Assembly (NCBI GenBank): GCA_017744415.1
Contig: JAGIBJ010000062.1
Coordinates: 62,001-126,000, forward strand
Reading direction: 5' to 3'
Length of the DNA: 64,000 bases
Origin: Solirubrobacteraceae bacterium
Lineage (GTDB): Bacteria > Actinomycetota > Thermoleophilia > Solirubrobacterales > Solirubrobacteraceae
Both the position numbers and the translations under genes were made by a program. The notes below the pieces were generated by a model that searched no databases, was not told the DNA's origin, and saw only the letters and a program-made list of their open reading frames with translations. Shown in pieces: positions 53,812 to 61,161 of the stretch. Positions within the stretch are counted from its first letter, which is position 1, and every line of letters begins with the position of its first letter.

Positions 53812-55470
53812 CTACGGGCAGCGCGTGGTGGCGTAGAACGGGCCGCTGCGGGCGACGAACGCGTAGCCCGGGGGCACGGCGTTGGTGGTGTGCGGCACGC
53901 CGGCGGCTTCCCCGAGGCGGGTGCGGGCGGCCTTCGAGCCCGTGATCGTGAGCGCGACGCCGCCCTCCTGCGGGCCCGCACCGCCGAGCTCGGTGGCGCG
54001 CGAGACGATCTCGCCGGGGCGCAGCCCCGTGGCGAGGAGCATCTCGGAGACGAACCGGTACGTGGGCAGCGTGACTGGGCCGCATCGGCGAGCGGCGCGC
54101 AGCGCGGGCTGCTCGAGGAGGGCCGTGCCCTCGCGCTGCCACTGCGCCTCGCGGAGCACGCCGTCGGCGAGCACCCGGAACGACGACGCTTTCAGCGCGA
54201 GGTAGCCGCCGACGCCCACGTTGGCGACGACGAGCAGCAGCACTCCGGCCAACCGCAAGGCGGTGCTCGGCGCTCCCGCCGCCACCGAACCGCCCGCGGC
54301 CGGCGCCATGTCACCCGCGTCACCATCGTTGGCCGCCACGCGGCCCGCACCGAGCGCTCCGGGCAGCGGCCGGCCGAGCGCCGTCGCGAGGATCGCCGCG
54401 GCCGCGATGCCGGCGAACACGCCGAGCAGCGCCGCCGGCACGAGGAGGTAGCGCTGCAGCAGCGGGAGGCCGAGCGCACCGACGAGCAGGAAGCCGATCA
54501 CGCCGGCGACGAGCGGAGCCAGCGGCACCACGAGCGGCCGCCACCCGATCCGCCAGACGGCGAGCGCGGCACCGAGCAGGCCCGCGGCCGCGACCGGCGG
54601 CCGGGTCAGATCCCCAAGCTGTTTGACGAGCTCAATCGGCGCGTTGCCGAGCCCGGTCTTGCGGCCGAGCGCCTCGGCGAGCTGCTGGGTGCCGGTGAGC
54701 GAGTAGAGCGGATCACCCGAGAGGACGAGGTCGGTGAGTGCCCAGATGATCGGGGCAGCCAGCACGAGCGCCGCCGCCGGCACGAGCGACACCAGCCGCG
54801 CTCCGCGCCACCAGCGCAGCGCCAGGAACAACAGCCCCAGCCCCCACGCTTCCGGTCGCAGCAGCCCGGCGACGAGGAACAGCCCGGGGACGAGCAGATC
54901 ACTCGCCGCCGCACGCACCTCAGCCGCGGCGGCATCGACCGAGAGCGGCGCTGAACCGCTGATTTCTCCGACTCCGCTCTGGGAAATCAGCGGTTCGGCG
55001 CCGCTGGCCGGACGCCAGTCGCGCTCGAGCACCACGGCGAGCAGCGCGAGCGCGAGGAACGGGAGGTCGACGTAGGCCTTGAACGCCAGCAGGAGGAGCG
55101 CGAAGCTCGACCCCACCGCCAGCGCCGCCACGGCTCCCGCGACGAAGCCCGCCACATCGGCCGCGAGCCGCCACACGCATGCGATCACGAGCCCGAGCGA
55201 GAGCAGATCGAGGAGCTGCAGGAGTGAGGCGCCCGCGCCGGTCGGCTCGGCGGGCAGGCTGAGCAGTAGCCACAACGGGTGCATCGTCGGCGCGGCGAGG
55301 GCGGTGGTGTCCGGCGCCCGGCCCGCGAGGATCTCGCGCGCCCAGACGAGGTGGGTGGCGGTGTCGTAGCCGGGTGCGGTGGGCAGGACGATCCACGCGG
55401 CCACGGCCGCCGCGATGAGCAGCAGACCGGCCGCCCGGCCCACCGGCCAGGGGAATCCGCCCGGGCTCAC
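53812..55470 (-). CDS. Multi-pass membrane glycosyltransferase-like protein
   Basis: This 552-aa protein has about ten hydrophobic helices. An early TAPGYDTATHLVWAREIL follows helix 1, with the Asp position typical of the first loop in GT-C enzymes. The C-terminal ~120 residues are soluble (LPTYRFVSEMLLATGLRPGE). The fold suggests a GT-C transferase using a polyprenyl-linked sugar. Its GTG overlaps the previous gene's stop by four bases. Residues about 156-176 (SGAEPLISQSGVGEISGSAP) are encoded by the dispersed palindromic repeat at 54944-55005, an in-frame insertion in a loop between helices. Confidence 0.8.
   Translation of the reverse strand: MSPGGFPWPVGRAAGLLLIAAAVAAWIVLPTAPGYDTATHLVWAREILAGRAPDTTALAAPTMHPLWLLLSLPAEPTGAGASLLQLLDLLSLGLVIACVWRLAADVAGFVAGAVAALAVGSSFALLLLAFKAYVDLPFLALALLAVVLERDWRPASGAEPLISQSGVGEISGSAPLSVDAAAAEVRAAASDLLVPGLFLVAGLLRPEAWGLGLLFLALRWWRGARLVSLVPAAALVLAAPIIWALTDLVLSGDPLYSLTGTQQLAEALGRKTGLGNAPIELVKQLGDLTRPPVAAAGLLGAALAVWRIGWRPLVVPLAPLVAGVIGFLLVGALGLPLLQRYLLVPAALLGVFAGIAAAAILATALGRPLPGALGAGRVAANDGDAGDMAPAAGGSVAAGAPSTALRLAGVLLLVVANVGVGGYLALKASSFRVLADGVLREAQWQREGTALLEQPALRAARRCGPVTLPTYRFVSEMLLATGLRPGEIVSRATELGGAGPQEGGVALTITGSKAARTRLGEAAGVPHTTNAVPPGYAFVARSGPFYATTRCP
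54944..55005. repeat. Palindromic element, in-frame coding copy
   Basis: Arms of about 22 bases (AGCGGCGCTGAACCGCTGATTT, one mismatch to its partner) surround a central CTCCGACTCCGCTCTGGG. Compared with 15119-15162 the core arms are the same but this copy is longer. Its 62 bases keep the reading frame of the membrane-protein gene open. Confidence 0.75.
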
Positions 55471-57275
55471 TTGCCCTCGGGCGGCGGCGCAGCGCCGCGG
55501 TGCTCGGCCGGCGTGCCAGGCAACGCGCCCGACTCGCCGACGAACCGGCCCGGCCCGTCGCCCTCACCAACGCCCACGTATACGGGCTCGCCGACCACGT
55601 CGTGCGGGGTGTGCCCGGCTGGGGTCTCGACCACCGTCGTCGACCCGTCACCCGGATCGCTCCCACCAACGGCGCGCCGCTCCCGGATCCCGCCCGCGCC
55701 GAGGCTCACGCCCACGGCGAGCAGCGCCCACGTCAGCGGGTCCTCCAGGAAGGCCGCGTAGAACCACGAGTGCAGCACCATCGCGAGATAGGCGGCCGCG
55801 ACCGCTGCGGCCGCTGCCGAATTCCGCGCACCGCGCAGGAGCGCCACGATCGATGCCACGAGCAGCCCGAGGTAGATGAGCAGTCCAACGGTGCCCTCTT
55901 CCGCGGCGACCGTGATCGGGATCGTGTGGGAGGCGGCGACGGCGCGCACCTCGCTCGTGCCCGTCTGCTCGCGGTAGGCGCGGCGGTACGAGCCCGAGCC
56001 CCAACCGAAGACGGGCCGGTCGCCGTAGAGCTCGAGGCCGCCCTTCACGAGATCCACGCGGCCGGCGCTCGACACGTTGAGCCCCTCCGACGACGACACG
56101 TTGATCCGCAGCGTGCCGGCGAGCGCGACGAGCGCGATCAGCGCCACCAGTCCGACGGTGCCGGCGGCCAGCGCCGCCTTGCCGCTCCCGAAGCGCACGC
56201 CGAGCAGAACGATCGCGCCAACGATCAGGCCCAGCATCGACGACTGCGAGAAGCTCACGAGCAGCCCGGCCCAGAGCAGCAGGAAGAGCACGGCGAGCCC
56301 GACCGCCCGGGCACCGCGCGCTCCCCACGAGAGCGCCGCGAGAAGGCCGAGCAGCACGACCATCAGGAAGCGCCCGTAGATGTTGGGGTCGAAGAACAGC
56401 GAGTTCACGCGCACGGTGCTGCTGAGGCTGTTGGCGTCGATGATCTTCTGGTTCCAGAGCACCTGGCCCGTCGCGTACTCGTAGCCGCCGAGGGCCGCCG
56501 CCACGAGCGCCAGGAGCACGAGCGCACCGCCGACGCGCCGCAGCACGGCCGTCGTCCACTCGATCTCGCGAAGCACGACGTAGAGCACCGTGAACGGCAC
56601 GAGGAAGAAGCAGAGGGTCTGCACGCCACGGTCGGGGTCTTCGCTGAACGGCACGCGCAGGCCGTAGAGCAACACGGAGGCCGCGAGCAGGATCGGAACC
56701 AGCGCAGCTGCCCCGGAGAGCGTGCGGGCCGTGAATGCCTCACGCACCACTGCGGCCGGCGGCGGCCCGCTGCGGAGATCCCAGGAGTCGGCCTTGTCGC
56801 GCCCGACCCGCCGCGCACGGATCGCCGCGCCCAGCGCCCCGGCCCCGATCAGGCCGTACAGCGGCAGCAGGAGGTTGACGCTCTCGCCACCGATGCTCAG
56901 CGGCAGCCGCAGCGGGATCGCCACGGCGAGCAGCGGCGGCAGCGCCTGCGGCCATCGCACGAGCACCGCGGCGGCGACGAGCACGCCGACCAATCCAGCG
57001 ACGCCACCCGCGAGCAGCAGGACCGGGTGATCGAAGAGACGCGTCGCGCGGTCGTCGTCGAGCACCGTGCCGGCGAGCAGCAGCGGCGCGATCAGCAGGG
57101 CGGCGATCACGGCCGTCCATCGCGCCGCGGGGGCGCGGAGCACGAGCGCACCGGCGGCGAGCGCGGCGACGAGCACGCTCGTGAGATCACGCATTGGCGC
57201 CGCGATCACGGCCCCGGCGGGCGCGTGCGCGAGGCCGCCAGCAGCCTGCACCAAGGACATCGGATCCAGCGCCAT
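55467..57275 (-). CDS. O-antigen ligase / Wzy-polymerase-like membrane protein
   Basis: This 602-aa protein has 10-12 helices. The large extracytoplasmic loop after the mid-protein helices carries NSLFFDPNIYGRFLMVVLLG, SFSQSSMLGLIVGAIVLLG, and GDRPVFGWGSGSYRRAYREQ followed by SHTIPITVAAEEGTVGLLIY. This is the Wzy_C/O-antigen-ligase pattern with the conserved H and the G-x-G-x-G loop. It would polymerise or transfer the surface glycan. ATG 57275 lies two bases after the previous stop (TGACGATG). The C-terminal ~65 residues are polar and probably cytoplasmic. Confidence 0.87.
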   Translation of the reverse strand: MALDPMSLVQAAGGLAHAPAGAVIAAPMRDLTSVLVAALAAGALVLRAPAARWTAVIAALLIAPLLLAGTVLDDDRATRLFDHPVLLLAGGVAGLVGVLVAAAVLVRWPQALPPLLAVAIPLRLPLSIGGESVNLLLPLYGLIGAGALGAAIRARRVGRDKADSWDLRSGPPPAAVVREAFTARTLSGAAALVPILLAASVLLYGLRVPFSEDPDRGVQTLCFFLVPFTVLYVVLREIEWTTAVLRRVGGALVLLALVAAALGGYEYATGQVLWNQKIIDANSLSSTVRVNSLFFDPNIYGRFLMVVLLGLLAALSWGARGARAVGLAVLFLLLWAGLLVSFSQSSMLGLIVGAIVLLGVRFGSGKAALAAGTVGLVALIALVALAGTLRINVSSSEGLNVSSAGRVDLVKGGLELYGDRPVFGWGSGSYRRAYREQTGTSEVRAVAASHTIPITVAAEEGTVGLLIYLGLLVASIVALLRGARNSAAAAAVAAAYLAMVLHSWFYAAFLEDPLTWALLAVGVSLGAGGIRERRAVGGSDPGDGSTTVVETPAGHTPHDVVGEPVYVGVGEGDGPGRFVGESGALPGTPAEHRGAAPPPEGK

Positions 57276-57277
57276 CG

Positions 57278-59119
57278 TCACCCGCCCCTCAGGAAGCTCC
57301 ACAGGCGGCGAAGGAACTCGCGCGCATCCGGGTCGCGCAGGCTCTGCGCACCGAAGCCCTCGATGCCGGTGCGCACGACGGTGCCCCGGCCGATCTGCAC
57401 GGCCTGGAGCACGGGCTTGCCGCCGCCCGGCGTCGTGCCCTCGCTCACCTTCGTGCCATCCGTCGGCGAACGCAGGATCGGCTCCACCATCAACGGGCCC
57501 TCGAAGCGGCCGTCGGTGCCGCGCCACAGGTGCGCGCGGTCGCTGAGCTGCTCCACCTGACGCACCCGCTCGAGCGGCTCGAGCTCGAACCCGAACGGAT
57601 CCAGCTGCGACGCCTGCGTAGGGCTGGTCGCCTGCGACGCCGTCACCTTCACGCTGCGCAGCAGTGACCCGGGCTCGCTCACCCAGAGCCGCCCGCCGCG
57701 CTCGACCCACTGCGCCAGCTGGTCCTGCACGCCCTGGTCGACGAACTCCGCCCGGCCCGCCAGCACCACTCCGGAATGCCCGCGCAGCTTCGGCCCGGTG
57801 CCGCGCGCCAGCGCGAGATCGGTGGTGAGGTCGTAGCGGCGGTCCTTGCGATCGAGCGAGCGCAGCAGCGGCGCGATGTGGTCGGTGAGGTCGGCCGGGA
57901 GGGTGGCGTCGACGGGCACGCGGCCGGTCTGCACGCTCACGCCGCGGGTGAGCGTGTCGGGCGCGCCGTCGCCGTCGTCGTCCACCTGCGCGGCGCCGAC
58001 GAGCGACGTCTGCGGGATCACCACGAGCACCGGCTCCGTGCGCCGGCCGGTGGTGAGGATCGTCGAGGTGGAGCGGTGCTCCTTGGTGCGGAGGTCGAGT
58101 AGGTACAGGCCGCTCGCGCCGCTCGGCACCTTCGGCCGGAGGTACGCCCGCTTGGAGCGGCCCTCGGAGGCCACGCGCTGCTCGCCGGCGCGCCGGATGC
58201 TCCAGCGGTAGGCGCCCTCGGGCGAGATGATCCCGATCCCGGCCCGCTCGCCGGCCGGCACCGGTGCCTCGGACGACTGCGCCGCCAGGTAACGCACGAC
58301 CACTCCCCCGCGGCCGTCGAACGTGCCGCCGTAGGGCGCGACCGGCTGGCTGCTGCCCGTCGACCATCCCTCGTTGCCGACGAGGTCCTTCGCGTGCACC
58401 GCGACGAGGTAGGTGCCCGCGGCGACCGGCTTGCCGTCGACCTTGCCGTCCCAGGTCCACTGGCCGTCGCCCTCGCCGACGGGCTCCTCGAGGATGACGC
58501 GCGGCCGCGCGAGATCGGTGCGGAACACGGTGATGCCCGTCGAGCGGCCGGCGACGCGGTAACGCACGCGGATCGGCTTACCGTCGGCACGCGGCAGGAG
58601 CTCCGGTCGCGCCTGGCCCTCAGGGTCCTTCTCGGGCCCGATCGAGAGCAGCTTGGGCGTCGGTGCCTGCGTGTCCTTCTCGAGCGTCACGCCCGGCAGG
58701 AGGACCGCGCGGCCGGCGTCGCGGAACGCGACCTGCACCTTGTAGTCGCCGTCGGGCGCGAGCTTGCCGTTGTCGCGAGCGCCGTTCCAGGTGCCGAAGA
58801 AGCGCTTGCCGCGGCCGAGCTCGCGGTCCTTGACGATCCGGCGGATCGGGTCGCCGTCCGGCGTGACGATCGTGACCGTCGCCGTGTCGGCCTGGTTCAT
58901 CTTGAACTGGAACCGGGCCCGCGCGGTGCCTTCGACGCCGGGTGCGAAGAGCTGCACGGCTTGCACCGACTGCACGTCGATGATCGGCGCCGCGCGCTTG
59001 AGCCGCTGCGCCGCGCCGAACGAGACCGTCGTCAGCGCGATCACGCCGACGAGCGCCACGGCGGCGACGCGCGGCGCGGGCAACCCGGCCACCTCGCGCG
59101 GCATGCTTCCCTCGCTCAC
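57278..59119 (-). CDS. Exported FlgD-Ig-type protein with amidotransferase-like C-terminal region
   Basis: This protein of about 613 aa has an N-terminal membrane anchor or signal ([20 protein letters not shown]). Two FlgD-like Ig domains follow at about residues 55-140 and 170-260 (GTWNGARDNGKLAPDGDYKV; WTWDGKVDGKPVAAGTYLVA). A middle beta region precedes a C-terminal part with GHSGVVLAGRAEFVDQGVQD and WVERGGRLWVSEPG, reminiscent of glutamine-amidotransferase-like folds but without a visible catalytic Cys. GTG 59119 has GGAGG just upstream; ATG 59104 is the alternative. It is in operon with the O-antigen ligase-like gene and may organise surface glycan assembly. Confidence 0.75.
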   Translation of the reverse strand: MSEGSMPREVAGLPAPRVAAVALVGVIALTTVSFGAAQRLKRAAPIIDVQSVQAVQLFAPGVEGTARARFQFKMNQADTATVTIVTPDGDPIRRIVKDRELGRGKRFFGTWNGARDNGKLAPDGDYKVQVAFRDAGRAVLLPGVTLEKDTQAPTPKLLSIGPEKDPEGQARPELLPRADGKPIRVRYRVAGRSTGITVFRTDLARPRVILEEPVGEGDGQWTWDGKVDGKPVAAGTYLVAVHAKDLVGNEGWSTGSSQPVAPYGGTFDGRGGVVVRYLAAQSSEAPVPAGERAGIGIISPEGAYRWSIRRAGEQRVASEGRSKRAYLRPKVPSGASGLYLLDLRTKEHRSTSTILTTGRRTEPVLVVIPQTSLVGAAQVDDDGDGAPDTLTRGVSVQTGRVPVDATLPADLTDHIAPLLRSLDRKDRRYDLTTDLALARGTGPKLRGHSGVVLAGRAEFVDQGVQDQLAQWVERGGRLWVSEPGSLLRSVKVTASQATSPTQASQLDPFGFELEPLERVRQVEQLSDRAHLWRGTDGRFEGPLMVEPILRSPTDGTKVSEGTTPGGGKPVLQAVQIGRGTVVRTGIEGFGAQSLRDPDAREFLRRLWSFLRGG

Positions 59120-59156
59120 CGGGCCTCCGAGCAGGTGCGGTGGGTGCGGCGGATGG

Positions 59157-59825
59157 TCACAGCGCGATGGCCTCGCCGTTGTGCGCCGCACCGGGCTCCC
59201 GCACGGGGTAGCCGGCGGCGCGCAGGGCGCTGCGGATCACCCCGCCGTGGCAGACGAGCAGCACGGTCGGGGCGCAGGCGCGGGCGTCCTCGAGCGCCGA
59301 TTGCACGCGCTCGGTCACCTGCAGCAGCGATTCGCCGCCGGGGAACTCGTGGCGCGGATCGCCGTCGACCCAGGCGTTGAAGCCAGCGGGATCGGCCTGC
59401 TGCACCTCGGCGTACGTGAGCCCGGCCCAGTCGCCCACGTTGCTCTCGGCGATGCGCTCGTCGGTCCGCACGGGCAGCGCGAGGCGCTCGGCGATGATCG
59501 CCGCCGTCTCCTGTGCGCGCTGGTAGGGGCTCACCCAGATCTCGCGGATCGGGCCGACGGGGCCATCGATCCCGTGGTGGCCGGCGCGCACGGCACCCCC
59601 GCCGACGAGGTCGCCCGCGTCCACGGCCGCGGCAAGCGCGAGGGCCTCGCCGAGCGCGGCGGCCTGGTCGCGGCCGCGCGCATTGAGCGCCGGGTCGCGG
59701 TAGCCCTGGAAGCGCATGGCAGCGTTGTCGTCGGTCTCGCCGTGGCGGGCGAGCACGACCGCAGTGGCGGTGGCGGGCAGAACGACGTCGGCGCCCGCAC
59801 GACGGATCGCGCGGCCGGAATCCAT
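59157..59825 (-). CDS. Histidine phosphatase superfamily (phosphoglycerate-mutase-like)
   Basis: This 222-aa protein has the catalytic RHGETDDN at residues 27-34, the phosphate pocket SPYQRAQETAAI at about 103, ESNVGDWAGLTY at about 135 and the second His in LLVCHGGVIRSAL at about 193. Family members remove phosphate from sugars, nucleotides or phosphoproteins. The insert GGGAVRAGHHGIDGPVGPI at about 78-96 is unusual. Within this operon it may process a sugar phosphate for glycan synthesis. ATG 59825 lies four bases from the previous stop. Confidence 0.88.
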   Translation of the reverse strand: MDSGRAIRRAGADVVLPATATAVVLARHGETDDNAAMRFQGYRDPALNARGRDQAAALGEALALAAAVDAGDLVGGGAVRAGHHGIDGPVGPIREIWVSPYQRAQETAAIIAERLALPVRTDERIAESNVGDWAGLTYAEVQQADPAGFNAWVDGDPRHEFPGGESLLQVTERVQSALEDARACAPTVLLVCHGGVIRSALRAAGYPVREPGAAHNGEAIAL

Positions 59826-59829
59826 CTCG

Positions 59830-61044
59830 CTACCCGGTGGTGCCGCTCGTGGCGCCGGCGAGATCCTGGCCCGTGAGGACGACCACGTCGGCCGTCTCCG
59901 GGGCTGCGGCACTCACGTTCGCGTCGATCGGCTGCACGACGGTCGACTCGAGACCGAGCGATTCGGCGATCTGCTTCGCCTTCGCCTCGTTGCCGGTCCC
60001 TGCGCGGTATTCCACGATGCTCGTCGCGACCGTACTGTCGGAGCTGTACGAGTTCGGCTGGCCGGTCGTGTAGTTCGCGGCGGCGAGGCGGTCGGTGATC
60101 TTGGCCGCCAGACCGTTCACCTTGGTGCCGTTGAGGACGGTGACGCGGATCGTCGACGGTTCGATCTCGGTGGGCGTGGTGGGCTTCTTGGTGTCGCCGG
60201 TGTCTTCGTTCCCGCCGCCGGAGCCTTCGTTCTGAGTGGTGTTGCCCTGTGGGCCCGAGCCGGAGTTCGTGTCGTCCCCACCGCCACCGAAGAGCACGAA
60301 ACCGGCGATCACGATGCCTGCGACGAGCGCCGCCGCACCGACGCCGAACAGCGCGCGGTTGCCGCGCGGCTCATCGAGGTGTTCGTCGTCGTAGTCGTAC
60401 GGGTCGTCGGCGTAGCCGGAGCCGAAGCCGCCGGCGGCCGGGGTCGACGCCGCCAGCGGGTCGTACTCGCCGGGGACGGTGTCGGAGAGCTGCGTGTCCT
60501 GGCCGGGATCCAGCGGCGGCGGCACGGAGAGATCCTCGGCGAGCGGCTCGGAGCCGTTGTCGCTCGGCTCGTCGTCACCATCGGCGCCAGCGGGCGTGAG
60601 CGGGGCGAACACCGGGGGCTCGCCCGGCGAGTCTCCGCCGCCCGGCGGGGGCACGGAGCCGCCCTCGGGCAGCACCTCGGTCGCGGCGCCGCTCGCGGTG
60701 TCGGTGGCCTTCGCGGCGGCGACGGCGCGGGCCTCGGGCGTGGCGCCCAGCGTGCCCGGAGCCGGCGGCACCTGGCGCGGCTGGCCGGGGACGACCGGCA
60801 CCCCGGCGGCCTGGGCGGCGCGGCGTTCGCGGGCGGCAGCGATCCGCCGCTGCACCTCGGCGATGACGCGCTGGGCCGTTTCGGCCTGGCGCTCGGGCTC
60901 AGCGTCGATCCACTCCCGCATCGCTCGGATCTGCCGTGATTGCGCGGCCACCAGAAGGATCATCAGGCCAACGCCGATGAAGCTGATGATGCCGCCGATG
61001 GCACCGATCTTGGAGAGGGAGTCGACTAGTGAGGCGACGACCAT
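59830..61044 (-). CDS. Membrane protein with C-terminal LytR_C domain
   Basis: This 404-aa protein has an N-terminal helix (GGIISFIGVGLMILLVAAQS, about 17-36), an Arg/Ala helical segment, a long Pro/Gly/acidic disordered stretch and a second helix at about 235-258 (LFGVGAAALVAGIVIAGFVL). The ~105-residue C-terminal domain begins TIRVTVLNGTKVNGLAAKIT and ends DVVVLTGQDLA, the LytR_C (PF13399-type) pattern. LytR_C domains accompany LCP enzymes that attach glycopolymers to the wall; here no LCP catalytic domain is present. A TAGGAT hexamer eight bases upstream of ATG 61044 makes this the first gene of the five-gene glycan operon. Confidence 0.87.
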   Translation of the reverse strand: MVVASLVDSLSKIGAIGGIISFIGVGLMILLVAAQSRQIRAMREWIDAEPERQAETAQRVIAEVQRRIAAARERRAAQAAGVPVVPGQPRQVPPAPGTLGATPEARAVAAAKATDTASGAATEVLPEGGSVPPPGGGDSPGEPPVFAPLTPAGADGDDEPSDNGSEPLAEDLSVPPPLDPGQDTQLSDTVPGEYDPLAASTPAAGGFGSGYADDPYDYDDEHLDEPRGNRALFGVGAAALVAGIVIAGFVLFGGGGDDTNSGSGPQGNTTQNEGSGGGNEDTGDTKKPTTPTEIEPSTIRVTVLNGTKVNGLAAKITDRLAAANYTTGQPNSYSSDSTVATSIVEYRAGTGNEAKAKQIAESLGLESTVVQPIDANVSAAAPETADVVVLTGQDLAGATSGTTG

Positions 61045-61052
61045 GGCGGCTC

Positions 61053-61058
61053 ATCCTA
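61053..61058 (-). promoter_or_regulatory. -10 element TAGGAT, leaderless-type
   Basis: On the minus strand, TAGGAT lies eight bases before ATG 61044 and would drive the LytR_C, phosphatase, FlgD-Ig, ligase and membrane-GT genes. Confidence 0.45.
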
Positions 61059-61161
61059 CGGGGCGAGGTGGCGCCGTGACCCCGCCGCGTCGGTGACCTT
61101 CGTCCGGGGCGTCCGGCGAGCAGTCGAGACGCGGCGTCGCACGCGCCCCGGCCCGCTGCGA

